The notes under the pieces were generated by a model that saw only the letters and a list, made by a program, of their open reading frames with translations, did no database searches and was not told the origin of the DNA. From Alphaproteobacteria bacterium (lineage in GTDB: Bacteria; Pseudomonadota; Alphaproteobacteria; Acetobacterales; Acetobacteraceae), in assembly GCA_016869715.1 (NCBI GenBank), contig VGDM01000010.1, positions 1 to 64,000 of the forward strand: DNA of 64,000 nucleotides, in the 5' to 3' direction. Every line of letters begins with the position of its first letter. The first letter of the stretch is position 1. Positions 34,091-45,494 of the stretch are shown here, piece after piece. Both the position numbers and the translations under genes were made by a program.

Positions 34091-34894
34091 TCAGGTGTTA
34101 TTCGCTGGCCTTGGATATTGCAAAACCAATACCTCACCACCCTCAGCGCCCGCGGTGATGTTCAGCGCCGCTTCATCTGCGCTCACGAATAGCGCGGCGA
34201 GGCGATCAAGAATCTTGCCCTTATGCAGAATGCTGCCGGCGGCGACGATCATGGACTGCCCCGCACCGGTGGTCGGGTCGGGCGCGGTGATATTTCCATT
34301 TGGCGGAATGCGCAGCATGAAAATCCCAAGCCCATCATCTTCGGCCAGCACGGTTTCTGATACGGCGTCACGCCGCGCGGAGAGCGCTTCAGTGTTGCTC
34401 GGCAGAATGGGATCGGCCAGCACATAGCGCTTCGGGCCTTTCACCATGCGGTCGCGGGCAGCCGGCAGGAAATGCGCGCCGGTACTGTCCGCACTGGCGC
34501 GGAGCGTGAAGTATTTCAGCCCGTCATCACCGGGCGTGATCGGCCCATACCCCGTACAGGCGCCGGCGAAATGAGCCATGATCGGCCCGACATCATGCCG
34601 GCCAATGCGCCCGCCACCATCCACCACCACCTGAAACTGATCCACAAAATGAAAATGCGGATGCACAATGGCATTCGGTTCCTGTTCCACCAAAAAGGCT
34701 TGCGGCTGCCTGATTTCACCCGGCGCGGGCGGGATGAAGACCTCGGCATTCATCACGTTCGGGTCAACGGAATTGGAGGATTTCGGCGATGGCGGCGGGC
34801 CAAAATAATCCGTCCGCCAAATCCGCCCACCGCCCGGCGCATTGCGCGCGAAACGTGTCGGGGCCGCCAGGGCCAGGGCATTTGCATAAATCAT
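34091..34894 (-). CDS. Cupin-like protein of unknown function
   Basis: 267 residues from ATG 34894-34892, with GGGAG 9 nt upstream; a longer frame to 34951 is less likely. It has two cupin-like halves. The first contains HPHFHFVDQFQVVVDGGGRIG, a His-rich metal-binding motif with the spacing of cupin motif 1, and the second contains AAGSILHKGKILDRLAALFV. No catalytic family is recognised. It is convergent with the racemase gene and divergent from a Bug receptor gene with 123 bp between starts, so it might be part of the same acid utilisation locus. Confidence 0.6.
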   Translation of the reverse strand: MIYANALALAAPTRFARNAPGGGRIWRTDYFGPPPSPKSSNSVDPNVMNAEVFIPPAPGEIRQPQAFLVEQEPNAIVHPHFHFVDQFQVVVDGGGRIGRHDVGPIMAHFAGACTGYGPITPGDDGLKYFTLRASADSTGAHFLPAARDRMVKGPKRYVLADPILPSNTEALSARRDAVSETVLAEDDGLGIFMLRIPPNGNITAPDPTTGAGQSMIVAAGSILHKGKILDRLAALFVSADEAALNITAGAEGGEVLVLQYPRPANNT

Positions 34895-34934
34895 CCGCTG
34901 CCACTCCCGCTTTCTGCCAATCCTGCCCGGCCTG

Positions 34935-34964
34935 TTGCGAAGGCCAGCCAAAGGCCTTTATAGT
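34935..34964 (+). promoter_or_regulatory. Candidate promoter for the Bug receptor gene at 35018
   Basis: TTGCGA (34935-34940) and TATAGT (34959-34964) are 18 bp apart, placing transcription start about 45 nt before the ATG. The -10 matches the consensus at five of six positions. The spacer holds an AGGCC direct repeat. Strength is a guess. Confidence 0.4.
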
Positions 34965-35017
34965 CTAACATGCGAAATGCGCCACAAAGCAAGGCGCCAT
35001 CATAGGGGGGAAAGCAA

Positions 35018-36013
35018 ATGTGGGCATTCCGGGGCTATCGCCGTGTCTTTTTCGCGCTGTCAGCCTTGTTGCTGGGGTGGGCGGCGCCCCTGCCCGCAGC
35101 GCAAGCGCAGGAATGGCCCAATCGGCCGATCCGCATTCTGGTGGGCTTCCCACCCGGTCAGGCGACGGATGTGATTGCGCGGCTGCTGGCCGAACGGTTC
35201 ACGGAAAATCCAGGCTGGTCCATGCTGATTGACAATCGCCCAGGCCAGGGCGGCAGCCTTGCCGCTGCGCAGGCCGCGCAATCCGCCCCCGATGGCCAAA
35301 CACTACTGCTGAGCGCAACGGCGCCGCTGGCGACCAACCCAAACCTCTATGCCAATGTCGGCTATGACCCGCGGCGTGATTTCGCGCCAATCAGCCTGGT
35401 TGCCAATCTTCCCTTTGTGCTCTTCGTCAACACCAATGTCGCGGCGCGCAATGTCGCGGAGCTGATTGCGTTGGCCAAGGCGCGCCCGGGGCAATTGACT
35501 TACGCAACTTCGGGCAATGGCACGACGTCACATCTGATCACGATGATGTTCGCGCGTGCCGCCGGCAGGCTTGAATTGACGCATGTGCCCTATCGCGGAG
35601 GCGCGCCAGCGCTGACAGATCTGCTGGCCGGGCGCATTGATATCATGATCGATACCGAGCTTTTCGCCCTACCCCATATTCGCGAAGGTCGCGTGCGCGC
35701 ACTTGCCGTGACGACTGCGCAGCGCACCGCCTTACAGCCGGACTTGCCAAGCCTTACGGAAACAGGGCTTGAGGGATTTGACGCTGCCGCTTGGCTTGGC
35801 CTGGTGGCGCCAGCGGGCACGCCGAGGCCAATTGTTGAAAGATTCAATCGAGAATTGCACCGCATCCTGGCAGAACCCGCAACGCGGGAGAGGCTTTCAA
35901 GCCTCGGCGCACAGGTCATGACCAGCACGCCGGATGATTTCCTGGCTTTCATGCGCAGCGAATATGTCAAATGGGGCAATGCGGTACGCGAAAACAATGT
36001 GAAGCTAGATTGA
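35018..36013 (+). CDS. Bug/TctC-type substrate-binding protein
   Basis: 331 residues from ATG 35018, with AGGGGGGAAAG just upstream. A signal peptide with two Args near the start ([20 protein letters not shown]) ends about AQA before QEWPNRP. The Bug carboxylate-binding block [20 protein letters not shown] and the [11 protein letters not shown] segment are present. It is paralogous to the receptor at 4643-5608 but clearly diverged. The likely ligand is a carboxylate from the MFS/racemase/cupin neighbourhood. No permease genes of the tripartite system are near. Confidence 0.88.
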   Translation: MWAFRGYRRVFFALSALLLGWAAPLPAAQAQEWPNRPIRILVGFPPGQATDVIARLLAERFTENPGWSMLIDNRPGQGGSLAAAQAAQSAPDGQTLLLSATAPLATNPNLYANVGYDPRRDFAPISLVANLPFVLFVNTNVAARNVAELIALAKARPGQLTYATSGNGTTSHLITMMFARAAGRLELTHVPYRGGAPALTDLLAGRIDIMIDTELFALPHIREGRVRALAVTTAQRTALQPDLPSLTETGLEGFDAAAWLGLVAPAGTPRPIVERFNRELHRILAEPATRERLSSLGAQVMTSTPDDFLAFMRSEYVKWGNAVRENNVKLD

Positions 36014-36020
36014 TGGTGCA

Positions 36021-36203
36021 ATGACCGAGGCTGCTTTTCAAGTATGGGAATGTGCGCTTTGCGGCTTCGTTTATGATGAGGCGAAAGGCGCACCGGAAGA
36101 AGGGCTCGCCCCCGGCACACGCTGGGCAGATGTGCCGGAAGATTGGACCTGCCCGGATTGCGCGGCGAGCAAAGCGGAATTTGAGATGCGGCCGAAAACC
36201 TGA
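36021..36203 (+). CDS. Rubredoxin
   Basis: 60 residues. Four Cys ligands for a single Fe are at C11, C14, C44 and C47 (CALCG and CPDCA), with the classical [15 protein letters not shown] and DWTCPDC context. It is a one-electron carrier in the cytoplasm, typically for alkane hydroxylases or oxidative stress enzymes. It follows the Bug gene by 7 nt in the same direction. No partner reductase or hydroxylase is in the window. Confidence 0.93.
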   Translation: MTEAAFQVWECALCGFVYDEAKGAPEEGLAPGTRWADVPEDWTCPDCAASKAEFEMRPKT

Positions 36204-36209
36204 AATGGA

Positions 36210-36734
36210 TCAGGCGTTCAGCCCAAGCGCGGCGAGATCGAGCACCCAAGGCACATCCGTACCACCCGTCGCCGCGCCGGCACGCGTCAACAGCGCATGC
36301 GCCTGACCGCGATGATGCGTCTGGTGATTGAAGAAATGCCCGACCGTGATCCAATACGGCATGCTGACTTCAAGCTCCACAATGCCGGAATAAAAAGTGA
36401 GCGGCCCGGCCAGGCGTTCGGGCGAGAGGCGCGCCGCCCAGGCTTCGATCTTCGCATCCGCAGCCACGCGGCGGGATTTCATCTCCGCCCAATCCGTGAT
36501 CATGACAGAGCTTTGCTTCATGCCGGCAGCGGGTTTCTCCCAGCCGTCAAAGCGGCTCATCCAGGTGATATCGCCCCAGAGCAGATGGCAAAGCGTGCCC
36601 TGAATGCTGCCCCAAAAAGCGCCGCCATCGGCTTGCCGTGCGCTGGCATCGAGCCCATCCGCAGCGCCGTAAAGCCGACGATTCATTTCGCTGTTATAGG
36701 CCGCCATCATGCGGCACCAATCGGGCGAGATCAT
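36210..36734 (-). CDS. DinB family protein
   Basis: 174 residues, a four-helix bundle of the DinB/YfiT type. The metal-binding His pattern is visible as LCHLLWGDITWM in the second helix and WITVGHFFNHQTHHRGQAHALL in the fourth. Many members are thiol-dependent transferases or damage-induced proteins of unknown activity. It overlaps the upstream GNAT gene by 4 bp, so the two are cotranscribed, and it converges on the rubredoxin gene with 6 bp between. Confidence 0.82.
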   Translation of the reverse strand: MISPDWCRMMAAYNSEMNRRLYGAADGLDASARQADGGAFWGSIQGTLCHLLWGDITWMSRFDGWEKPAAGMKQSSVMITDWAEMKSRRVAADAKIEAWAARLSPERLAGPLTFYSGIVELEVSMPYWITVGHFFNHQTHHRGQAHALLTRAGAATGGTDVPWVLDLAALGLNA

Positions 36735-37726
36735 GCGTCACCTATCTGCTTGTAGAAGAAAATAGTCGCGGCTGCGCTGCCATCCGCATTCAGCGCAAAG
36801 CCCGGGATGCGCCCGGCTTCCTGAAAGCCAAGGCTGCGATACAAAGCCTCACCCGCATCATCAGCGCGGGTGTCTATTGTCAGCAGGCGCCACCCGCGCT
36901 GCATTGCTTCCGTTTCCAAAGCCGCCATCAGCGCATGCCCGACGCCGCGCCGCTGCGCTTCCGGGTGTACAAGCAGCTTTCCCACCTCAGCGCGATGCGG
37001 CTGATTGGGCGGCATCGCCAAATCAAGCGTGACGGTGCCCACCAGCACGCCATCCGCCCAGGCAACCCAAATGGCTTTCCGATCCAGCGCGATATCGGCC
37101 AGGCTGCGCCGCCAGAAAGCCTGCGAGGCTTCGGTACCCGGCGGCGGCAGGAAGGACACCGAGGCACCAGCGGTCACGCAGGCGATCAGGATATCCGCTA
37201 AGGGCCTTTCGGCGTGTTCGGCGGCGGAGGCATCCAGCCGATGCACCGCGACACCACGCACCGGCTTGATGAAAGGAAATTCGAGCGAGTTGGAAAGATC
37301 ATTCAAGACCCGGATCGGCCCCTGCCGAATATAGCCAAGCTTCGCGTAGAAGCTATGCGCGCGGGTGAAGCGTGTGTCAGACCAAAGCCGGATAACCTCC
37401 GCCCCCGCATCCCGCGCATGGGCTTCCGCCGTTGCCATTAGCGTCGCCGCAATGCCGGTGCCGCGCTGGCTGGCCGCGACATAGACGCGGCAAATCTCCC
37501 AATCCGGCGTGCCGGGCAGCGGATGCACGGCTGCCATGCCGACCACCGCGCCCGCCTCTTCTGCCACCCAAAGCGCGCCATCCTGTTCGGCAAAATAGCT
37601 GGCCAGCGCGCGAAGCTCGGGCAACTCCCCGTCCAAATCGAAGACGCAGCCCGGATATTCCGCCCAGCAATCGCGGATCAGCGTTATGAAACCCGCCGCA
37701 TCCGAGTCGCGTCCGGCACGGAGCAT
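36731..37726 (-). CDS. Protein with two tandem GNAT acetyltransferase domains
   Basis: 331 residues, about twice the usual GNAT length. The first domain has VYVAASQRGTGIAATLMATAEAHARDAG, an acetyl-CoA-binding motif A with the Q/RxxGxG/A pattern. The second has VGKLLVHPEAQRRGVGHALM, also with a good motif A, near residue 250. Each half has its own binding site, so both could be active. Substrates are unknown. It lies 7 nt after the aminotransferase gene and overlaps dinB-like by ATGA. Confidence 0.8.
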   Translation of the reverse strand: MLRAGRDSDAAGFITLIRDCWAEYPGCVFDLDGELPELRALASYFAEQDGALWVAEEAGAVVGMAAVHPLPGTPDWEICRVYVAASQRGTGIAATLMATAEAHARDAGAEVIRLWSDTRFTRAHSFYAKLGYIRQGPIRVLNDLSNSLEFPFIKPVRGVAVHRLDASAAEHAERPLADILIACVTAGASVSFLPPPGTEASQAFWRRSLADIALDRKAIWVAWADGVLVGTVTLDLAMPPNQPHRAEVGKLLVHPEAQRRGVGHALMAALETEAMQRGWRLLTIDTRADDAGEALYRSLGFQEAGRIPGFALNADGSAAATIFFYKQIGDA

Positions 37727-37733
37727 GGCGCGG

Positions 37734-38936
37734 TCAGCTCAATTCGCGGCAGAATTCCTGAATGCGCCCGCAGGATTCGCGCAGGTTGTCTATATTGGTC
37801 GCATAGGAAATCCGCAAATAGGGCGACATGCCATAAGCCGTGCCCTGCACGGTCGCGACATATTTTTCTTCGAGCAACGCCATAGCGAAATCCGTATCGG
37901 TTTCGATCTTGCGTCCACCCTTGCTGGTTTTGCCGATGCAGCCAGCGATATTCGGGAAAACGTAAAACGCGCCTTCCGGCTTATGGCAGGAAATACCCAG
38001 CGCAGCATTCAGCATCTCCACCACCAGATCGCGGCGTTGGCGATATTCTTCTGCCCTTTCGCGCACCAGATCCTGCGGCCCATCCAAGGCAGCGGCAACC
38101 GCGGCTTGGGAGATGGTGGAAACCCCCGCTGTCGCCTGGCCTTGCATATTCATCATGCCCTTGATCAGCGCCTTGGGCCCACCGCAAAAGCCCACGCGCC
38201 AGCCGGTCATGGCATAGGTTTTCGACGCACCATTCACCGTGAGGGTCCGGTCCTTCAGGCGCGGCTCCACATCGGCGATGGTGCAGAACTCAAACCCATC
38301 ATAGATCAGGTGTTCATACATATCATCGGTCATGATCCAGACATGCGGATGCTTCATCAGCACCGCCGCAATCGCCTGCATCTCGGCCTGCGAACAGGCA
38401 GCCCCCGTTGGATTATTCGGGAAATTGATCATCACCCATTTGGTCTTGGGCGTGATGGCGGCATCCAAATCCTCGGGCCGCAGCTTGAAGCCGTTATTCT
38501 GCGGGCAATTGATGGTCACCGGCACACCGCCCGCAACCTTCGCCATTTCGGCGTATGAGACCCAATAGGGCGCAGGGATCAGCACCTCATCGCCCGGATC
38601 AACCGTCGCCATGAAGGCATTGAAGATGCTCTGCTTGCCACCATTGGTGACCATGATCTCATCCAGCGCATAATCCAGATTATTGTCGCGCTTGAATTTC
38701 CGCTGCACCGCTTCCTTGAGCCGCTTGGTGCCATCCTGCGGCGGGTATTTCGTATCACCCGCAAGCGCGGCCTTATGCGCCGCTTCAACCGCATGCGACG
38801 GAGACGGAAAATCCGGCTCGCCAGAGGCCAGGCTGATCACCTTGATGCCCTGCGCGGCCAATTCCCGCGCCTTGATCGTCATGATCACGGAAGCGGAGAT
38901 GGAAACGCGGTTCAGACGTTCGGCAAGGGCGGGCAT
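37734..38936 (-). CDS. Class I aspartate/aromatic aminotransferase (PLP)
   Basis: 400 residues. The start LAERLNRVSISASVIMTIKARELAAQG and SLASGEPDFPSPSHAVEAA are typical of bacterial subgroup Ib aspartate aminotransferases. NNPTGA contacts the cofactor and the PLP Lys is K239 in VNGASKTYAMTGWRVGF. RISYATN near the C-terminus carries the carboxylate-binding Arg. It makes aspartate or related amino acids from 2-oxo acids. It is a close paralogue of the gene at 39427-40629. A candidate promoter lies directly upstream. Confidence 0.9.
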   Translation of the reverse strand: MPALAERLNRVSISASVIMTIKARELAAQGIKVISLASGEPDFPSPSHAVEAAHKAALAGDTKYPPQDGTKRLKEAVQRKFKRDNNLDYALDEIMVTNGGKQSIFNAFMATVDPGDEVLIPAPYWVSYAEMAKVAGGVPVTINCPQNNGFKLRPEDLDAAITPKTKWVMINFPNNPTGAACSQAEMQAIAAVLMKHPHVWIMTDDMYEHLIYDGFEFCTIADVEPRLKDRTLTVNGASKTYAMTGWRVGFCGGPKALIKGMMNMQGQATAGVSTISQAAVAAALDGPQDLVRERAEEYRQRRDLVVEMLNAALGISCHKPEGAFYVFPNIAGCIGKTSKGGRKIETDTDFAMALLEEKYVATVQGTAYGMSPYLRISYATNIDNLRESCGRIQEFCRELS

Positions 38937-38965
38937 GGAGAGAATTCCCTGTTAGAGACAGTTGT

Positions 38966-38994
38966 AGGTTACGGCGCTCCAGCGGCTTCGCCAA
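38966..38994 (-). promoter_or_regulatory. Candidate promoter for the aminotransferase gene at 38936
   Basis: On the minus strand TTGGCG (38994-38989) and TAACCT (38971-38966) are 17 bp apart, giving a leader of about 20-25 nt. The -10 is only moderately like consensus. Confidence 0.35.
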
Positions 38995-39052
38995 GCGGCG
39001 CCGGTCTTGCTAGCAAAAGGTCAAAATCCTCTTCGCCTGTTTTGCAAAAACC

Positions 39053-41065
<2,013 letters not shown>

Positions 41066-41110
41066 GGGAGGCCGATACACCAAAAGCCAGGGCCGAATCA
41101 TGGCGGGCCC

Positions 41111-41902
41111 TCATGCCCGGCGCCACAGCAGCCAGAGCGCGATGGCCAGCGCGCTGCCCACCCACAGGACCACCAGGGCGCCGAGCGCATTCACCTCCGG
41201 CGTCAGCCCAAGGCGCAGCATGGAAAACAGCGCAATCGGCAGCGTGGTCCCCGCCGAGCCCGAAACGAAGGACGCGATCACCACATCATCCAACGACAGC
41301 GTGAAGGCGAGCAACCAGCCCGCCACCAGGGCGGGTGCGATCAAAGGCAGGGTGATAGTGCGGAAGGCGATAAAGGGTGTGGCGCCCAAATCCATCGCGG
41401 CTTCTTCCAGGCTGCGCTCGGCCTCGGCCAGGCGTGCCTGCACCACCACCGCGACATAGGCCGTGCCAAAGCCGGCATGGGCCAGCAGGATGGTGAAGGC
41501 GCCACGCCCGGCGGGCCAGCCGATCAGCCCTTCCAAGGCGACAAACAGCAGCAAAAGCGACAGGCCGACCACGACTTCCGGCAGCACCAGCGGCGCGCCG
41601 ATCAGGCCGCCAAAAAGCGCTCGCCCGCGAAAGGGCCCAAACCGTGCCAGCACAAAGGCAATGCCGCCGCCCGCCAACACCGCGAGCGTCGCGCTGGCAG
41701 CAGCGATGCGAAGCGACAGAAAGGCCGCTTCCAGCAGCCTTTCATTGGCGGCCAACGCGCCGAACCAGCGCAGCGAAAACCCGCCCCATTGGAAGGGGAT
41801 GCGATCCGCGCTGAAGGCAAAGCCCACCAGCAGCAGGATGGGTAGCCACAGGAACAGGAAGCCCACCAGCATCACTGCCCGCACCAACCCCCCTGACTTC
41901 AT
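41111..41902 (-). CDS. potI: Polyamine ABC transporter permease, PotI-like
   Basis: 263 residues from ATG 41902, overlapping the potH stop by ATGA. About six membrane segments are present. The EAA loop EEAAMDLGATPFIAFRTITLPLI, which docks on the ATPase, is clear, and the C-terminal half has LSLDDVVIASFVSG, characteristic of PotC/PotI permeases. With PotH it forms the transmembrane channel for putrescine- or spermidine-type substrates. An upstream open extension to 41989 lies over potH and is rejected. Confidence 0.88.
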   Translation of the reverse strand: MKSGGLVRAVMLVGFLFLWLPILLLVGFAFSADRIPFQWGGFSLRWFGALAANERLLEAAFLSLRIAAASATLAVLAGGGIAFVLARFGPFRGRALFGGLIGAPLVLPEVVVGLSLLLLFVALEGLIGWPAGRGAFTILLAHAGFGTAYVAVVVQARLAEAERSLEEAAMDLGATPFIAFRTITLPLIAPALVAGWLLAFTLSLDDVVIASFVSGSAGTTLPIALFSMLRLGLTPEVNALGALVVLWVGSALAIALWLLWRRA

Positions 41903-42726
41903 GCACCCGCCCCCAGCCTTTGGAACCAGCGAATGGGCAGGATCAACAGCGCGAGCAAAGCCAGCGCCAGCGCCGCCGCCAAGGGCCAATCGCGGTTCTG
42001 AAAAAATTCCTGCCAGAGCACCCGGCCGATGACCTGCGCCTCGGGCGGGCCGAGCAATTCAGGGATGACGAATTCTCCCGCCGCCGGGATGAAGACCAGC
42101 AGAAACCCTGCCGCGGCTGCCGGCAATGTCAGCGGCAGCGTGACGCTGAAAAACACCCGCGCCGGTCGCGCGCCAAGATCAGCCGCGGCTTCCCACAAGG
42201 CCGGATCAAGCCGGATCAGCGCGGTGAAAATCGGCAGCACCGCAAAAGGTAGATAGGCATGCACCATACCGGCCAGCATCGCGCCTTCCGTATAGAGCAA
42301 AGGCAAGGGCGCTTCCGCGATCCCCAAGCCGCGCAACAGATGATTGACCAACCCCTCATCGCGCAACAACCCGATCCAGGCACCAAGACGCAGTACAAAT
42401 CCAGTCCAGAACGGCAGCATAAGCAGCGCAAGCAAAGGCAGCCGCCAACGGGGCTGCACACCCGCCATGCCAAGCGCGATGGGATAGGCGATCAAAAGGC
42501 AAAGCCCCGCCGTAGTCGCCGCGAGGCGCAACGCCGCGAGTAAAGCCTTGGCGTAATAGAAATCCTCCACCAGCATGACGAAGGCAGCAAAGCGCAGGCC
42601 GAGGGTGAATGGCGGCACGCCATCTGCCGGTATTGCGAAGGCCATCACCACCAGAATCAGCACTGGTGCGGCGACAATCAGCAGCAGCCAGGCCCATAAG
42701 GGCGCAAGCAAAACGGCACGCCGCAT
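41899..42726 (-). CDS. potH: Polyamine ABC transporter permease, PotH-like
   Basis: 275 residues from ATG 42726, overlapping the potG stop. Six or so membrane segments are present. The EAA motif is seen in EAAADLGARPARVFFSVTLPLTLP, and VFIPAAGEFVIPELLGPPEAQVIG is the typical PotB/PotH block. It pairs with PotI to form the channel. The order potF-potG-potH-potI with 4-bp or shorter spacings is the conserved operon arrangement. Confidence 0.88.
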   Translation of the reverse strand: MRRAVLLAPLWAWLLLIVAAPVLILVVMAFAIPADGVPPFTLGLRFAAFVMLVEDFYYAKALLAALRLAATTAGLCLLIAYPIALGMAGVQPRWRLPLLALLMLPFWTGFVLRLGAWIGLLRDEGLVNHLLRGLGIAEAPLPLLYTEGAMLAGMVHAYLPFAVLPIFTALIRLDPALWEAAADLGARPARVFFSVTLPLTLPAAAAGFLLVFIPAAGEFVIPELLGPPEAQVIGRVLWQEFFQNRDWPLAAALALALLALLILPIRWFQRLGAGA

Positions 42727-43748
42727 CAGGCAAAAAGCGGCACCACGGCTGCCGCCCCCCATGCCACACCAACAACACTGCCCGGCGCCGGTGGAGGCGC
42801 ATTATGCACCACACGCAGCCGCGCCCCGCCTTGGATTCGAATGATCAACAGCCAATCATCCCCGCGATACGCAACATCTTCCAGAATGCCGGTGGTACAG
42901 GGCGCTTCAGCCGCACCCGTCAGCCTGATTTGTTCGGCGCGCAAGGCGATGGCGATGGTCTCCGCCGGCAAGCCTGACGCAATCACGCCACCGGCTTCAG
43001 CGCTTTCAAACCCGCCATCTTGCATGCGCCCTTCCAGCACATTCGCCGCGCCGAGAAACCGCGCGACGAAACGTGTCGCAGGCCGCGCGTAAACTTCCTG
43101 CGGCGGGCCGATTTGCGCCACGCGCCCGGCTTCCAGCACGGCAATACGATCAGCGAGAGCAAGCGCTTCCTGCTGGTCATGCGTGACCATGATGAAGGCG
43201 GCGCCGGTCTTGCGTTGCAGGACGCGCAGTTCAAGCCCGGTGCGTTCGCGCAAGCCCGCATCCAGCGCTGCCATGGGTTCGTCCAGCAACAGCAAGCGCG
43301 GGCCCATGACCACGCTGCGCGCGAGAGCCACGCGCTGCTTCTGCCCGCCAGAAAGCTGCTGCGGCTTGCGTGCTTCCAGCCCTTGCAACCCCACCAGATC
43401 AAGCGCTACTGCGATGCGGCTACGGCGTTCCTGGGCTGCCACGCCAGCACGCTTCAGGCCATAAGCGATATTCTCGGCCACATTCATATGCGGAAAAAGC
43501 GCATAGGATTGGAACATCATATTGATCGGTCGCGCCCAGGGCGGCACGGGCAGCAAATCCTGCCCATCGAGTGTTAGCGCACCCGCATCCGGCGCCTCAA
43601 ACCCGGCCAGCATACGCAATAACGTTGATTTGCCGGAACCCGATCCGCCGAGTAGCGCGAAGAACTCGCCAGCATTGATCGCGAGATCAAGCTTAGCGAG
43701 GGCTTGCACCGGGCCGAAGCGTTTTTCAAGCGCCGTTGCAATCAGCAC
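42726..43748 (-). CDS. potG: Polyamine ABC transporter ATP-binding protein, PotG-like
   Basis: 340 residues from GTG 43748-43746, 4 nt after potF. Walker A LLGGSGSGKSTLLRML, Q-loop MFQSYALFPHMNV, signature LSGGQKQRVALARS and Walker B LLLLDEPMAALD followed by the switch His in VTHDQQEA are all intact. The C-terminal TOBE-like domain (AIALRAEQIRLTG, DVAYRGDDWLLII) matches the putrescine/spermidine group. A longer frame upstream lies over potF and has no similarity. It energises import through PotH/PotI. Confidence 0.9.
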   Translation of the reverse strand: MLIATALEKRFGPVQALAKLDLAINAGEFFALLGGSGSGKSTLLRMLAGFEAPDAGALTLDGQDLLPVPPWARPINMMFQSYALFPHMNVAENIAYGLKRAGVAAQERRSRIAVALDLVGLQGLEARKPQQLSGGQKQRVALARSVVMGPRLLLLDEPMAALDAGLRERTGLELRVLQRKTGAAFIMVTHDQQEALALADRIAVLEAGRVAQIGPPQEVYARPATRFVARFLGAANVLEGRMQDGGFESAEAGGVIASGLPAETIAIALRAEQIRLTGAAEAPCTTGILEDVAYRGDDWLLIIRIQGGARLRVVHNAPPPAPGSVVGVAWGAAAVVPLFA

Positions 43749-43752
43749 CGCT

Positions 43753-44841
43753 TCAGCGGCCCGCCTTGAAGCGCGACCAAAGTCGGGTGCGCGCGCGTTC
43801 AACCTCGCGCGGCGGTGTGCTCGCGACAAAACTCGCCGCCAGCATGGCTTCATCCGGATAGACATTGCGGTCTTCGCGCACCGCGACATCCACTGCCGCA
43901 AGCGATGCCGGCACGGCATTGGGATAGCGCACCTGATTGGTGATGCCCGCCATTACATCAGGGCGCAGCAGGAAATTGATGAAGTCATGTGCCGCTTCCT
44001 TGTTCGGCGCATCGGCGGGGATTGCCAGCATGTCAAACCAAAGCTGCGCGCCCTGGCGCGGCGCGACATACCCAATTTCAACGCCCCGCCCGGCCTCCTC
44101 CGCGCGCGCCTGCGCCTGGATGACATCACCGGAATAGGTGAGTGCCACACAGGCTTCTCCATTCGCCAGCGCATCCAGAATGGCACCCGAAGGGATAATG
44201 GCGCGCACATGGCGCCGCATGCCCATCAGCGCCTGTTCGGCCACGCGCAAATCCTCAAGACTATGCGCATTGGGATCACGCCCCGCCCAGCGCAGTACGG
44301 AAGGCAGCACATCGGTTGGGCTATCCATCACCATGATACCGCAGCGCGCGAGCCGCGCGGCGTTTTCCGGCTTGAACAAGACATCAAAGCCATCCAGCGC
44401 CATATCAGGCGCGATGGCCCTGATGCGATCAAGCCGAAGCCCAAGCCCAACCGTGCCCCACAGATAAATCACGCCATGGCGATTGCCTAGATCAATCTCT
44501 GCCACACGCGCCATCAATGTCGGGTCAAGATTGCGCCAATTCGGAATGCGTGCGCGATCAAGCGGCGCAAGCGCCCCGGCGCGCAGCAGCCGCGCAAAGC
44601 TTGGTTCACTGGTCGGCACTATCACGTCATAGCCTGAACGCCCGGCGGAAAGCTTACCCTCCAGCGTTTCCAGACTATCGTAGATATCATAGCGCACGCG
44701 AATACCGGTTTCACGCGTGAAGCGCTGCACCGCATAGGGGTCAATATAATCCGACCAATTATAGACATTCACCACGCGTTCATGCGCGGCGGCGATGCCT
44801 GGCAGCAGCAAGGCAAGGAAGGCAATCAGGCGACGTATCAT
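43753..44841 (-). CDS. potF: Polyamine-binding periplasmic protein, PotF-like
   Basis: 362 residues. The signal peptide IRRLIAFLALLLPGIAAAH is followed by ERVVNVYNWSDYIDP, the hallmark start of PotD/PotF, whose Trp and Asp contribute to the polyamine site. YDSLETLEGKLSAGRSGYDVIVP, IPNWRNLDP and YLWGTVGLGLRLDRI resemble PotF (putrescine) more than PotD. It is the first pot gene, 20 nt after a DUF3576 lipoprotein. Specificity between putrescine and spermidine is inferred only. Confidence 0.9.
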   Translation of the reverse strand: MIRRLIAFLALLLPGIAAAHERVVNVYNWSDYIDPYAVQRFTRETGIRVRYDIYDSLETLEGKLSAGRSGYDVIVPTSEPSFARLLRAGALAPLDRARIPNWRNLDPTLMARVAEIDLGNRHGVIYLWGTVGLGLRLDRIRAIAPDMALDGFDVLFKPENAARLARCGIMVMDSPTDVLPSVLRWAGRDPNAHSLEDLRVAEQALMGMRRHVRAIIPSGAILDALANGEACVALTYSGDVIQAQARAEEAGRGVEIGYVAPRQGAQLWFDMLAIPADAPNKEAAHDFINFLLRPDVMAGITNQVRYPNAVPASLAAVDVAVREDRNVYPDEAMLAASFVASTPPREVERARTRLWSRFKAGR

Positions 44842-44861
44842 GGGCAGGGGCTCCGGCAGCC

Positions 44862-45428
44862 TTAGCGCCCGGCCGATTGGCTCCGTAATTCGCGCGCGCG
44901 TACCAGCACCTTGTCTTCCAATTCGCCGGCGGTTGCGGTGCTGACCGGCGCATCCACCCAGCCGCCAGCACCGCGCACCTGACGAAACACCGAAATCCGC
45001 ACGCCATCAGAACGCAATCGCCGGCCTAGCACATAGGCGATTGCCTTGAAACGTTCATTGGAAACGCCGCCAGGCGCATGCCAATCCGTGATGATTACGC
45101 CGCCAAACGGATCGGCCGAGGCAAGCGGCATGAAGGAAAGCGTATCCAGCGTGGCGCGCCACAGGAAGGCATTCACGCCAAGCCCGCCGCCACCACCGCC
45201 GCTCTCCTGGCCTTTTTCGGTGCTGCCGCCGAAAATCGTAATGCCGCCCGAGGTGCCTGCCGCGGAGGTCGCGCGCAGCAGGCGTTCGCGCTTGCTGTCC
45301 GTATTGTATTCGTCACGCTCCACTTCTCGGATCTGTGAGGAATCTGCGCTACAAGCAGCCATGAACAGCGCAAGCGGCAAAAGCAGGGCGTTGCGGGGAA
45401 TGAGGGGCAGAAGGCGAAGGATGCTCAT
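44862..45428 (-). CDS. DUF3576 domain lipoprotein
   Basis: 188 residues. LLLPLALFMAACSADSSQIR is a lipoprotein signal with lipobox MAAC. The DUF3576 region follows: GLGVNAFLWRATLDTLSFMPLASADPFGGVIITDW, then NERFKAIAYVLGRRLRSDGVRISVFRQ. The family is restricted mainly to alphaproteobacteria, is outer-membrane or periplasm-anchored, and has no proven biochemical function. A glycine-rich loop (GGGGGG) precedes the domain. It lies directly upstream of potF on the same strand. Confidence 0.85.
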   Translation of the reverse strand: MSILRLLPLIPRNALLLPLALFMAACSADSSQIREVERDEYNTDSKRERLLRATSAAGTSGGITIFGGSTEKGQESGGGGGGLGVNAFLWRATLDTLSFMPLASADPFGGVIITDWHAPGGVSNERFKAIAYVLGRRLRSDGVRISVFRQVRGAGGWVDAPVSTATAGELEDKVLVRARELRSQSAGR

Positions 45429-45494
45429 GGGAGGCTTCTACCCCATCTCGCCCGACACTGAAAAGGGATTCTGCAAGCCACCAACGAGGCCGTG